Source: AP-15 sp036500965 (lineage in GTDB: Bacteria > Pseudomonadota > Alphaproteobacteria > ATCC43930 > CGMCC-115725). From it: a DNA stretch of 39,826 nucleotides. The stretch is taken from contig DASYBC010000122.1 in the NCBI GenBank assembly GCA_036500965.1, forward strand, positions 1 through 39,826, given 5' to 3'. The position numbers and the translations under genes are program-made. Numbering within the stretch: position 1 is the stretch's first letter; each line of letters begins with the position of its first letter. The notes under the pieces are model-generated. The model was not told the DNA's origin. It worked only from the letters and a program-made list of their open reading frames with translations, and did no database searches. Of this stretch, positions 16,930-25,310 are shown piece by piece.

Positions 16930-18050
16930 GCGATGATCGCGACTCAGGACTGACCACGACAGCGCGTTCCGGGAGCGGGGGCGCGAGCCGGGGGCCGCGG
17001 CGCGCGCGGGTCGGCGGGTGGGCGATTGCCGCGGTGCTCGCGGTGCTGGCGGTGCTGCTCTACGAGATCCGCATCGCGCTGTTGCCGTTTATTTTCGCGG
17101 TTGCCGTGGCGTTTGTGCTGGACCCGCTGATCCGGCGTCTGCAACGGCGGCTGGGCACCCCGCGCTGGCCGGTCGCGGTCGCGTTCTACCTCCTCGTTCT
17201 GGCGATTTTGGGCGGCGCCGGATATTGGGTCGGCCCGGCCGCGGCGCACAGCGTGATGCATGTCGTGGCGGGCGCCCCGAACATCCTTCGACACTTCTTC
17301 GGCGAAGTCCTCGGCGGCAAAGGCATCACCCTCTTCGGGCAGACCTACACGCCCGACAAGCTGGTGCAGGCGCTGGGCGGGGTGCTGGCCGGAGCGGTCG
17401 GGTTGACCGCCCTCGAGCACGTGGTCGGGTTGGCCGCCTCGGTGATCTTCGGCGGGTTTCTGACTTTGGTGTTGATGCCGTACTTCATGATTTCGGCGCC
17501 GCGTCTCTCGGCCGGAACAATCTGGCTGCTGCCGCCCGAGCATCGCGGCTCGGTCGAGGAGCTGCTGCCCAAGATCATTCCGATCCTGCGGCGCTATCTG
17601 GTCGGGCTGGCGATCGTCGTCTCCTACACCACCAGCGTCGCCTGGATCGGTTTTGGCCCGATCTTTCATCTGCCCGACGCGGGGCTGCTGGCGGTCGTTG
17701 TCGGGGTGCTCGAGCTGGTGCCGGTGATCGGCCCGGTGGTCTCGGCCAGCCTCGTCGCGGTCATCGCCATCCAGCAGAGCGGGATCGTAGCGGCGGCGCT
17801 GCTGTTCGGGTTCGCGATCGCGTTGCGCTTGTCGATCGACAATCTGGTCGGCCCGCTGGTGCTCGGCGAGGCGGCGCACGTTCACCCGGTCGTGGTGATC
17901 ATCTCGTTTGTCTGCGGCGCAATCCTGTTTGGCGTCGTCGGGCTCTTGATCGCAGTGCCGCTGGCGGTGTGCCTCAAGATCACGCTCAGCCACTATTATG
18001 CCGAGCCGGTCGCAAAACCCGAGGACAGACCCGGCGACCGCGGCGCCTGA
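16926..18050 (+). CDS. AI-2E/PerM-family transporter (second copy)
   Basis: A 374-residue member of the same superfamily as the protein at 13628-14710. An Arg-rich N-terminus precedes the double helix ending LPFIFAVAVAFVLDPLIRRL. Later segments are GPIFHLPDAGLLAVVVGVLE, LVPVIGPVVSASLVAVIA and IDNLVGPLVLGEAAHVHPVV, where the last resembles the conserved PxxxG...hPv region. The open frame extends far upstream inside the glycosyltransferase gene. The GTG at 16926, overlapping that gene's TGA as GTGA, is the natural start. Both copies flank the YkoP-like/GT2 pair, so a role in moving the lipid or glycan product is conceivable but unproven. Confidence 0.88.
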   Translation: MSDDRDSGLTTTARSGSGGASRGPRRARVGGWAIAAVLAVLAVLLYEIRIALLPFIFAVAVAFVLDPLIRRLQRRLGTPRWPVAVAFYLLVLAILGGAGYWVGPAAAHSVMHVVAGAPNILRHFFGEVLGGKGITLFGQTYTPDKLVQALGGVLAGAVGLTALEHVVGLAASVIFGGFLTLVLMPYFMISAPRLSAGTIWLLPPEHRGSVEELLPKIIPILRRYLVGLAIVVSYTTSVAWIGFGPIFHLPDAGLLAVVVGVLELVPVIGPVVSASLVAVIAIQQSGIVAAALLFGFAIALRLSIDNLVGPLVLGEAAHVHPVVVIISFVCGAILFGVVGLLIAVPLAVCLKITLSHYYAEPVAKPEDRPGDRGA

Positions 18051-18074
18051 GCCCGCGGCAAACGCTCCGGCGGC

Positions 18075-19727
18075 TTAGAGTTCGCCGCGCGCAGCAAGGG
18101 CGCGGATGCGGTCGGCGGTGCGGCAGGCGATCGCCTGGATCGTCAAGGACGGGTTGACGCCGCCGACGGTCGGGAACACCGAGCCGTCGCAGATCCATAA
18201 ATTGCGGATGTCCCAGCTGCGGCAGTCGGCGTTGACGACGCTGGTGCGCGGATCGTCGCCCATCCGCGCCGTCCCGTTCACATGGGCGGTGTCGTCGTTC
18301 TCGTCCCACAGCTCGCGCGCGCCGGCGAGATCGAGGCATTGCCGCATCGAGCCCATCGCGTGCCGGATCAGCTTCTTGTCGTTGTCGCCATAGGAAAAAG
18401 TCACCCGGGCGATCGGCAGGCCAAAGCGGTCCCTCTCCTCGGCGAGGCTCACCTGGTTGCGCTCGTCGGGCAGCACCTCGCCGACGATCTTGAGCCCGAC
18501 CTGGTGGTTGTACTTTTCCATCTCGCGGCGCAGCGCCTCGCCCCACAACCCGCGCGCGCCGGCGACAAGCGCGCCCCAGGCGACCGGCAGCGGCCCCTGC
18601 CCCATAAAGCAATAGCCGCCGAAGAAATCCTTGCCCTCGTCGCTGTAGTTCCAATGCTCGGTCAGGCTCAGCGACGGCGGCCCCTTGTACCAGCGCACTT
18701 CCTGCTCCATCGTCCCATAGACCGCCTGATTGGCTTGCACCATCAGGTTCTTGCCGACCAGGCCGGAGCTGTTGGCAAGCCCGTCCGGATGGCGCGGATC
18801 GGCCGAGTTTAAGAGCAGCCGCGGGGTCTCGATCGCATAGCCGGCGACGACGACATTCTTCGCCCGCTGAAACCGCCAGGCGCCCTCGCGGTGATAATGA
18901 ACCCCAGTCGCTAGGCCGCTGTGCGCATCAGTCTCGATGCGGCCGACCATGGCGAGGTCACGGATCTCGGCCCCCGCCGCAACCGCGCGCGGAATCCAGG
19001 TGACGAGCGCGCTTTGCTTGGCGTTGGTCGAGCAGCCGGCGACGCAGAACCCGCGATAGACACATGGGTGCGAGCGGCCGCGCGGCGCCGACACGGTGGC
19101 GAGCGGGGTCGGCGCCCAGGCAATCCCCATCTTCTCCGCGCCCATCGCCAGCACCAGCGCCGCGGCGTTCAGCTCATGCGGGCGGTAGGGATAGCGCGGG
19201 CGCTTTGGCCCCCACGGGTAGTTGACCGGGCCCGAAATCTTGAGCGCCTGCTCGACCTCGGTGTAATAGCGCCAGATCTCGCGCCAGTCGATCGGCCAAT
19301 CGGCCCCGTAGCCCGAAAGGGTGCGCGATTTAAGCCGGTTCGGACCGATGCGCAGCGACACCATCGCGAAGTGGACGGTGCTGCCGCCGACCGACTGGCC
19401 GCTGTTGTTGGCGCCGAGGGTCAGCGGGTCGGCGCCGTCGCAGATGCGCTCATCGGTCCAATAGAGCTTTTGCTGATGCGCCTCGTCGGAGGCGAACTCC
19501 TCGAGCGGCCGCCACCACGGCCCGACATCAAAGGCGACGACCGAAAACCCGGCTTCGGCGAGGCGGCAGGCGAGAGTGCCGCCCCCTGCGCCGGTGCCGA
19601 CGATGGCGAAATCGACCGCCTCGCTCTCGGCGTATTCGCGCATCGGGACCCAGCAATCGCCGGCGGCGAGGACGTCGGGGGCGCGGCCGTTTTTGCCGCG
19701 CGGCACCTGCTGCGGATCATCCGACAC
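18075..19727 (-). CDS. GMC-family FAD oxidoreductase
   Basis: A 550-residue glucose-methanol-choline oxidoreductase. FAD-binding motif FAIVGTGAGGGTLACRLAEAG is near residue 40, and the second FAD segment SGQSVGGSTVHFAMVS follows. CVYRGFCVAGCSTNAKQSA resembles the iron-sulfur or disulfide-like Cys cluster of the sorbitol/gluconate dehydrogenase subgroup. The C-terminal active-site region is DTAHVNGTARMGDDPRTSVV, then LWICDGSVFPTVGGVNPSLT. It likely oxidises an alcohol or sugar (acid) in the periplasm or at the membrane with the help of the adjacent subunit 3-like protein. It overlaps that gene by 11 bases and is last in a four-gene operon. Confidence 0.93.
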   Translation of the reverse strand: MSDDPQQVPRGKNGRAPDVLAAGDCWVPMREYAESEAVDFAIVGTGAGGGTLACRLAEAGFSVVAFDVGPWWRPLEEFASDEAHQQKLYWTDERICDGADPLTLGANNSGQSVGGSTVHFAMVSLRIGPNRLKSRTLSGYGADWPIDWREIWRYYTEVEQALKISGPVNYPWGPKRPRYPYRPHELNAAALVLAMGAEKMGIAWAPTPLATVSAPRGRSHPCVYRGFCVAGCSTNAKQSALVTWIPRAVAAGAEIRDLAMVGRIETDAHSGLATGVHYHREGAWRFQRAKNVVVAGYAIETPRLLLNSADPRHPDGLANSSGLVGKNLMVQANQAVYGTMEQEVRWYKGPPSLSLTEHWNYSDEGKDFFGGYCFMGQGPLPVAWGALVAGARGLWGEALRREMEKYNHQVGLKIVGEVLPDERNQVSLAEERDRFGLPIARVTFSYGDNDKKLIRHAMGSMRQCLDLAGARELWDENDDTAHVNGTARMGDDPRTSVVNADCRSWDIRNLWICDGSVFPTVGGVNPSLTIQAIACRTADRIRALAARGEL

Positions 19728-20358
19728 GAGAATTTTCCCGCGCCGCGCGGGCCTCGTGGCCGGGCGTCGCCTCCGCTGCCTCCCACCGGTCGCGCCGGTC
19801 GAAATTCATCCGCACATAGCCGCGCGGGCTCGCCGGCCCGCCAAACCCGATCTCGCTCCAGGCGGTCGGATGGGAGTAGTAAGACATGACGATGTCGGGC
19901 AGCACCCGCTTGGCGAAAAACACCGCCGACGGCATGTCGCCCCAGCCGGCGCCGGAGAGGCGGCCTTCCTGGGCAGCGTGCAGCAAAGCGTCCTGCTCGT
20001 CGGCCTCAAGTGCCGCAAAACCAACCCCGTGGCGCCGGCGCGCCTCCTCGTCGATCGCCGCCAGCCCGCGCGGCCACGCCTCGCGCAGCGGCGGCAAGCG
20101 GTGGTCGCGATAGCCGTCGCCCTTGTCCTCAAACAACTTGCCATCGACCATCGCGGCGACCGGCACCGGCGGGCGGGTTTTCGGCTGCGGCATGATCCGC
20201 CCGCACACCGCTTCAAGCGTGCGCCACTCGGCCTCGCCCAAAAAGCGCGGCTCGCGCGGGAGCGACAGCCGCTTGTCGATCGCCCGCCGGGTCTGCTCGT
20301 TCCACGAGGGCGTGTGCCGCTTGGCCAAAACATCGTAGCCGGGAAACCGCTCGCTCAT
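19717..20358 (-). CDS. Gluconate 2-dehydrogenase subunit 3-like protein
   Basis: A 213-residue partner protein. The family core runs from RFLGEAEWRTLEAVCGRIMP through ALEADEQDALLHAAQEGRLS to VLPDIVMSYYSHPTAWSEIG, where the YYSHP-x-x-W-x-E-I-G-F-G-G-P ending is typical. In membrane gluconate/sorbitol dehydrogenases the small subunit assists export and folding of the GMC subunit. Here there is no obvious Tat signal; the N-terminus is soluble (MSERFPGYDVLAKRHTPSW). The start overlaps the upstream gene's stop (ATGA). Confidence 0.88.
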   Translation of the reverse strand: MSERFPGYDVLAKRHTPSWNEQTRRAIDKRLSLPREPRFLGEAEWRTLEAVCGRIMPQPKTRPPVPVAAMVDGKLFEDKGDGYRDHRLPPLREAWPRGLAAIDEEARRRHGVGFAALEADEQDALLHAAQEGRLSGAGWGDMPSAVFFAKRVLPDIVMSYYSHPTAWSEIGFGGPASPRGYVRMNFDRRDRWEAAEATPGHEARAARENSRVG

Positions 20359-21392
20359 GGGTTCGCCTCCTCGATCAGCCCGAGCGCGGCCAGCCCGGCG
20401 ATCGCGAGCGCGGTAAAAGCCGGGGGTGCGGGCAATGGCGGGCCGTTCAACAGGTTCTGTGACCAGTTGTGCCAGCCGCCCATGTTGCGCCCGATGCCGT
20501 AGGCGTGAAATCCGGAGCCGGCCAAGCCGATCCCGGTCAGGAGCCGCAGCGACCAGCGCGCGCCGGCGGCCCGCGCCGGCGGTGACAGCGCGGCGCGCGC
20601 GAGCAGCGCCGCCGCGATCGGCGGCGCGGTGATCGGGATCGCCATCGCCGGGTTGTGGTAGGCGCCGCGAAAATGCAGGAGCCCGGCCTCGGCGGCGGTG
20701 CCGAGCAGCCCGACCGAGATGAGACCGGCGAGCAGCGGGCCTTTGACCCAGCCGTCATTCATGCGCACGTGCTGGCCCGCTGCACCCAAGAGCCCGGCCA
20801 GCGACAACGCCGCCGGCGCGCCAAAGGGGGCGGAATAAAACAGATTGAGCCAGCCGAACCCGCCTGGCCGCTTGCCGATGTTGTAAAGGTGAAAGCCGGT
20901 GCCGATGATACCGGTGGCCACCGCCGCGGCGTTGACGAGGTCTCGCCTGACCGGCAGCCTCGGCAAGCGGTCCCCCCGCTGCATGCTGACCGCGAGGGTC
21001 AAAGCCGAGACGCCGAGCGGGACATACATAGCGCTGTTCTGGAACGAGCCGCGATAGTGCTCGGTCGCGCTGTCGGCCAGCACCGAGGCTGCGAGCAGCG
21101 CGGAAGCCCGGTCGAGCAGCCGCGCCGCCCGGCTCCCGGCCCGGGCCCCGATTCCGGTTGTTTCCCGGGTGTCGGCCGACGCTGGGGGGATGGAGGGCGC
21201 CGAGGCGATCCGCCGCTTCGCTCCAGGCCGGGGCAGCGCCAAGATCGCGGCGGAGGCGACGAGCGCAGCCAGGCCCAGCAGCAACGCGGACCGCTCCACG
21301 GCATCGCCCCGCGGCGCCCCAGTCGGCCGCGCTGGCCGCAGGCGTCTCGGCCGGCCCGGCGCCGCGTCCGGCTGGGCCTCGGCCACCACCAC
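20355..21392 (-). CDS. Multi-helix membrane protein with two homologous halves
   Basis: A 345-residue protein with about eight hydrophobic segments and no family I can name. It is built from an internal duplication. ADSATEHYRGSFQNSAMYVP corresponds to EAGLLHFRGAYHNPAMAIPI, and GTGFHLYNIGKRPGGFGWLN corresponds to GSGFHAYGIGRNMGGWHNWS, with about 115 residues between repeats. The conserved His/Arg/Asn residues in each half (HYRGxxxN, GFHxYxIG) could bind heme or quinone, making it a possible electron acceptor for the GMC enzyme; this is inference. It starts at one of three consecutive GTG codons, three bases after the stop of the thiamine-diphosphate enzyme. Confidence 0.85.
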   Translation of the reverse strand: MVVAEAQPDAAPGRPRRLRPARPTGAPRGDAVERSALLLGLAALVASAAILALPRPGAKRRIASAPSIPPASADTRETTGIGARAGSRAARLLDRASALLAASVLADSATEHYRGSFQNSAMYVPLGVSALTLAVSMQRGDRLPRLPVRRDLVNAAAVATGIIGTGFHLYNIGKRPGGFGWLNLFYSAPFGAPAALSLAGLLGAAGQHVRMNDGWVKGPLLAGLISVGLLGTAAEAGLLHFRGAYHNPAMAIPITAPPIAAALLARAALSPPARAAGARWSLRLLTGIGLAGSGFHAYGIGRNMGGWHNWSQNLLNGPPLPAPPAFTALAIAGLAALGLIEEANP

Positions 21393-21395
21393 TGC

Positions 21396-23183
21396 TCAGT
21401 CCCTACCGGGGAGCACCGAGGCCAGCACCTCGCGCGCGGTGCCGATGATGACGCTGCGCTCGTTCGGGTCGCCTTTGAGCAGGGCCTCGCTGAACGCCTT
21501 GGCCTGCTTCAAGGTGATGTGCGGCGGCAATGGCGGCACCTCGGGGTCGGTCTTGAACTCGACCACGGTCGGGCGATCGGCGGCAAGCGCCTCCTCCCAG
21601 GCCGGCGCCACCTGATCCGGGTTGTCGACATAGATGCCCTTCAACCCGATCAGCTCGGCGAATTTGTGGTACGGCACGTTGGGAATGTTCTGCGAGGCTT
21701 CGAATTTCGGGTCGCCCTCCATGACTCGCTGCTCCCAGGTGACCTGGTTCAAATCCTCGTTGTTGAAGACGCCGCAAATCCAGTGCGGGCTTTCCCAGTT
21801 GCGCCAGTATTTGGCGACCGTGATCAATTCGGCCATGTTGTTCATCTGCATCGCGCCATCGCCGACCAGAGAGATGACCGGCCGGCCGGGATGGGCAAAC
21901 TTGGCGGCGATCGCGTAGGGCACCGCGGCGCCCATCGAGGCGAGCCCGCCCGACAACGAGCACATCATGCCCCGCCGGATCTTCAGGTCGCGCGCGTACC
22001 AGTTCGCGCAGGAGCCCGAGTCGCTGGTGATGATCGCGCGCTCGGGCAAGCGCGGCGACAATTCCCAGGCGACGCGCTGCGGGTTGATCGGCTTGGCTGG
22101 CTGCTTAGCGCGGTCATCGAGGGTCTTCCACCAGTCGCGGGTCCAGCGCTCGATCTGGTCGCGCCATCTGTGGTTCGACTTTTCTGTCAGCAGCGGCAGC
22201 AGGGCCCGCAACGTCTCGGCGCTGTCGCCGACGAGGTTGACCTCCATCGGATAGCGCAGGCTCAGCATGTCCGGCGCCAGATCGATCTGCACGCCGCGCG
22301 CCGCACCCTCCTTCGGCAGGAACTCCGAATAGGGGAAGCCGGAGCCGACCATCAGCAACGTGTCGCATTCGTTCATCATGTCCCAGCTGGGCTTGGTGCC
22401 GAGCAGCCCGATCGAGCCGGTGACCCAAGGCAGATCGTCGGGCAACGCGGCCTTGCCGAGGAGCGCCTTGGCGACCCCGGCGCCGAGCCTGTCGGCGACC
22501 GCGATAACCTCGTCGGTCGCGTGCAATGCGCCGGCGCCGACCAGCATCGCGACCTTCTTCCCGGCGTTCAGCACCTCGGCCGCGCGTTTGAGCTCGCGCT
22601 CGTACGGCACCGTTTTGGGCGCGTCATAGCCGACCCCGGAATGCAATGTGCCGTGCGCCCGCGGCGGCTCCTCGTAATCCATCTCCTGCAGATCGTTCGG
22701 CAAGATCAGCGCGGTGACGCGGCGCTCGGCGCGGGCGATGCGCACGCTGCGGTCCACCAGGTGGCGCACCTGCGCCGGCACCATCGCCGTGTTGACCATG
22801 GCGCCGGCCACGTCCTTGTACGCCGACGAAAGATCAACCTCCTGCTGATAATGCCCGCCGAGCGCCATTCGCGATTGCTGGCCGGTGATCGCCAGCACCG
22901 GCATGTGGTCGAGCCGGGCGTCGTAGAGGCCGGTGATCAGGTGGGCGGCGCCGGGGCCGGAGGTGGCGGTGCACACCCCGAGTTCGCCGGTGAATTTGGC
23001 GTGCGCCGAAGCCATGAACGCGGCCATCTCCTCGTGCCGCACCTGGATGAACTCGATCTTGCCTTTGGCCCGCTGCAGCGCGCCGAAGAACCCGTTGATG
23101 CCGTCGCCGGGATAGCCGTAGATCCGCCGAACCCCCCATTGATGCAGACGTTCAACGATAAAATCGCCGACGGTTTTCGCCAT
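21396..23183 (-). CDS. Thiamine-diphosphate-dependent enzyme (pyruvate oxidase / acetolactate synthase-like)
   Basis: A 595-residue three-domain ThDP enzyme. The N-terminal Pyr domain has IYGYPGDGINGFFGAL and the catalytic Glu in RHEEMAAFMASA (about 51), with a GPGAAHLITGLYDA loop. The central FAD/nucleotide-like domain includes VAMLVGAGALHATDEV. The C-terminal PP domain has the ThDP motif GDGAMQMNN ... CGVFNN. The subgroup is usually annotated as ThDP-requiring or PoxB-like; whether it decarboxylates pyruvate cannot be settled by eye. The start at 23183 has GAGAGGG about 8 bases upstream, and the frame beyond it is non-homologous. First gene of the four-gene operon, divergent from the GH15 gene. 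Confidence 0.92.
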   Translation of the reverse strand: MAKTVGDFIVERLHQWGVRRIYGYPGDGINGFFGALQRAKGKIEFIQVRHEEMAAFMASAHAKFTGELGVCTATSGPGAAHLITGLYDARLDHMPVLAITGQQSRMALGGHYQQEVDLSSAYKDVAGAMVNTAMVPAQVRHLVDRSVRIARAERRVTALILPNDLQEMDYEEPPRAHGTLHSGVGYDAPKTVPYERELKRAAEVLNAGKKVAMLVGAGALHATDEVIAVADRLGAGVAKALLGKAALPDDLPWVTGSIGLLGTKPSWDMMNECDTLLMVGSGFPYSEFLPKEGAARGVQIDLAPDMLSLRYPMEVNLVGDSAETLRALLPLLTEKSNHRWRDQIERWTRDWWKTLDDRAKQPAKPINPQRVAWELSPRLPERAIITSDSGSCANWYARDLKIRRGMMCSLSGGLASMGAAVPYAIAAKFAHPGRPVISLVGDGAMQMNNMAELITVAKYWRNWESPHWICGVFNNEDLNQVTWEQRVMEGDPKFEASQNIPNVPYHKFAELIGLKGIYVDNPDQVAPAWEEALAADRPTVVEFKTDPEVPPLPPHITLKQAKAFSEALLKGDPNERSVIIGTAREVLASVLPGRD

Positions 23184-23317
23184 GTCATTGCCCTCTCGAC
23201 CGGAGTCCAAAAGATCCGTCGCGGCGGCGCAACTTCGAGGCGCACCAAACCGCCGCAGCGCTGTTGTCCTTTTAACCGCGGCAGGCGATCGACGGTTCCT
23301 CGTATCGCAGCGTACGG

Positions 23318-25105
23318 ATGAGCACTTGGATGAACGCCAAAATCGAAGACTACGCCCTGATCGGCGATCGCCGCTCGGCTGCGCTCGTGTCGCGCTGTGG
23401 ATCGGTCGATTGGCTGTGCTGGCCGCGCTTTGACAGCGACGCCTGCTTCGCGGCACTGCTCGGCGACGAGCGCCACGGTTGCTGGCGCCTCGCCCCCTCG
23501 GGCGACACAGGAGGGGCGGCAACCCGCTGCTATCGCGGCGACACGCTGATCCTGGAGACCCGGCACACCACCCGCGCGGGCGCCGCCAAGGTGACCGATC
23601 TGATGCCGCTCGGCGAGAAGAACGGCGCGATCATTCGCCAGGTTGCCGGCGACCGGGGCGAGGTCGCCTTCACCCTCGACCTGGCGCTGCGCTTCGATTA
23701 TGGAGCTGAAGCGCCATGGCTGCGAACCGCGCCGCGGGAAATTGTCAGCGTCGTCGGGCCGGACCTCGTCATTCTCCGCGCCGACGCTGATATGCGGCTG
23801 CATGACGGCCGCGTCCTCGCCGACTTCTCGGTCAAGCCCGGGCAGGTTGTCAGCTTTGTCCTGCAATACGGCCGGTCCTATGAACCGCCGCCCGCCGCTC
23901 TTGATCTCGCTGCGGCTATTTCTCATACCGAGGCCGATTGGCAACTATGGGCGCGGCGCTTCAACCGGCCGACCGACTGGCCCGACGCGGTCCGCCGGTC
24001 GCTGTTGACATTGCGGGCGCTGAGCCATCGGGAGACCGCCGGGATGGTGGCGGCGCCGACCTCGTCACTGCCGGAAATCCCCGGCGGCGAGGCCAATTGG
24101 GATTACCGCTACAGCTGGCTGCGGGACTCGACTTTTACTTTGTGCGCGCTGCTCAACGCCGGCTATCGGGACGAGGCCGGCGCCTGGCGCGACTGGCTGC
24201 TGCGCGTCGCCGCCGGGGCGCCCGAGCGGCTGCAAGCAATTTACCGGTGTGATGGCGCGCGCAACCTCGATGAGCGGGAGATCGGCTGGCTGCCGGGCTA
24301 TCTAGATGCCAGGCCGGTGCGGGTCGGCAATACCGCGGCCGTGCAATTTCAGCTCGACATCTTTGGCGAAGTGCTCGACTCGCTGCATCTTGTCGAGCAG
24401 GCGGGGTTGCACAACCGCCGGTCGGACATTGATGTCGCGCGGGCGATCGTCGCGCATTTGGAACGGGTCTGGCGACACCCGGACAAGGGAATGTGGGAGT
24501 CTCGCGAAGCGCCGCAAAATTTTACTTATTCGAAGGTGATGGCCTGGGTTGGCATCGATCGCTTTCTCAAATCCGAGCAAATGAGCCGAGACCCCGACCG
24601 GGACCGGCACCGGCAGCTCGAAGCGCTGCGCGACCAGATCCATCACGAGATCTGCCGCGACGGCTTCAACCCGAGCCGCGGCTGCTTTGTATCGGCCTTT
24701 GGCGCCGACCATGTCGATGCCAGCCTTTTGATGCTGCCGCTGGTCGGGTTTCTCCCGGCCACCGATCTGCGCATCGGGAGCACGATCGCCGCGATCGAGC
24801 GCGATCTGGTCGAGGACGGGCTGGTGTACCGCAAAGGCTCGGCGATCGGCTCGCCGGAGGGCGCTTTTATCCCTTGCACCTGCTGGCTCGCCGATTGCCT
24901 CGGCATGCAAGGCCGGGACCGCGAGGCGCGCGCTTATCTGGAGCGGGTGCTGGCGCTGCGCAACGATGTCGGGCTGCTCGCCGAGGAGTGGGACCCGCGC
25001 ACCGGGCATATGCTCGGAAATTTTCCGCAGGCGCTGAGCCACCTCGCTGTGGTCAACACCGCGCTCGGCCTGTGCGGCCCGGTCCTCCAGCGCGGCGGCG
25101 GCTAG
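23318..25105 (+). CDS. Glycoside hydrolase family 15 protein (glucoamylase/trehalase-like)
   Basis: A 595-residue bacterial GH15 enzyme. The N-terminal beta-sandwich begins KIEDYALIGDRRSAALVSRC with the conserved VDWLCWPRFDSDACFAALLG. The (alpha/alpha)6 barrel has WDYRYSWLRDSTFTLCAL (where catalytic-site Arg-Asp lies), a YSKVMAWVGIDRFLK segment, and the C-terminal EEWDPRTGHMLGNFPQALSH carrying the probable catalytic Glu. Bacterial members hydrolyse trehalose or alpha-glucans. No signal peptide, so probably cytoplasmic. A second ATG at 23330 (MNAKIEDY) is an equally good start. Its stop base coincides with the first base of a palindromic repeat. Confidence 0.92.
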   Translation: MSTWMNAKIEDYALIGDRRSAALVSRCGSVDWLCWPRFDSDACFAALLGDERHGCWRLAPSGDTGGAATRCYRGDTLILETRHTTRAGAAKVTDLMPLGEKNGAIIRQVAGDRGEVAFTLDLALRFDYGAEAPWLRTAPREIVSVVGPDLVILRADADMRLHDGRVLADFSVKPGQVVSFVLQYGRSYEPPPAALDLAAAISHTEADWQLWARRFNRPTDWPDAVRRSLLTLRALSHRETAGMVAAPTSSLPEIPGGEANWDYRYSWLRDSTFTLCALLNAGYRDEAGAWRDWLLRVAAGAPERLQAIYRCDGARNLDEREIGWLPGYLDARPVRVGNTAAVQFQLDIFGEVLDSLHLVEQAGLHNRRSDIDVARAIVAHLERVWRHPDKGMWESREAPQNFTYSKVMAWVGIDRFLKSEQMSRDPDRDRHRQLEALRDQIHHEICRDGFNPSRGCFVSAFGADHVDASLLMLPLVGFLPATDLRIGSTIAAIERDLVEDGLVYRKGSAIGSPEGAFIPCTCWLADCLGMQGRDREARAYLERVLALRNDVGLLAEEWDPRTGHMLGNFPQALSHLAVVNTALGLCGPVLQRGGG

Positions 25106-25164
25106 ACCATGATCGTATCGGATCGAAGCGCATGGCGCTCCGATCCGAGACGTGAATCATGGTC
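25105..25164. repeat. Palindromic element 1 after the GH15 gene
   Basis: The outer arms GACCATGAT (25105-25113) and ATCATGGTC (25156-25164) are perfect complements. Inner arms CGGATCG-AAGCGC and GCGCT-CCGATCCG (about 25119-25148) form a second imperfect stem. It begins at the GH15 stop and could act as a terminator or be a dispersed REP-like element. Confidence 0.75.
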
Positions 25165-25179
25165 TCATCCTTGGAAGCG

Positions 25180-25237
25180 AGAGCAGGATTCACGCATGAA
25201 ATGGAAGCTCTGTTTCCATTTCATGCGATCCTGCTCT
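25180..25237. repeat. Palindromic element 2 after the GH15 gene
   Basis: A 58-base hairpin: outer arms AGAGCAGGAT (25180-25189) and ATCCTGCTCT (25228-25237), inner arms CGCATGAAATGGAA (25193-25206) and TTCCATTTCATGCG (25214-25227), both perfect, with a 7-base loop. A three-base bulge (TCA, 25190-25192) interrupts only the left arm. It resembles dispersed palindromic repeats of Rhizobiales-type genomes. No other copy is seen in this window. Confidence 0.85.
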
Positions 25238-25310
25238 AGCCGGCCGGTCGTGCCTCGACAGGCTGGCGCCGGCCGGCGACAATGCGCCCGACATGACGGG
25301 CGGAGGCAGC

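Noticed and set aside
20655..23321. 888-codon plus-strand frame opposite the thiamine-diphosphate enzyme and the duplicated membrane protein
   Set aside because: Antisense shadow rich in Arg, His and Asp, without domains. The minus-strand genes have clear family motifs.
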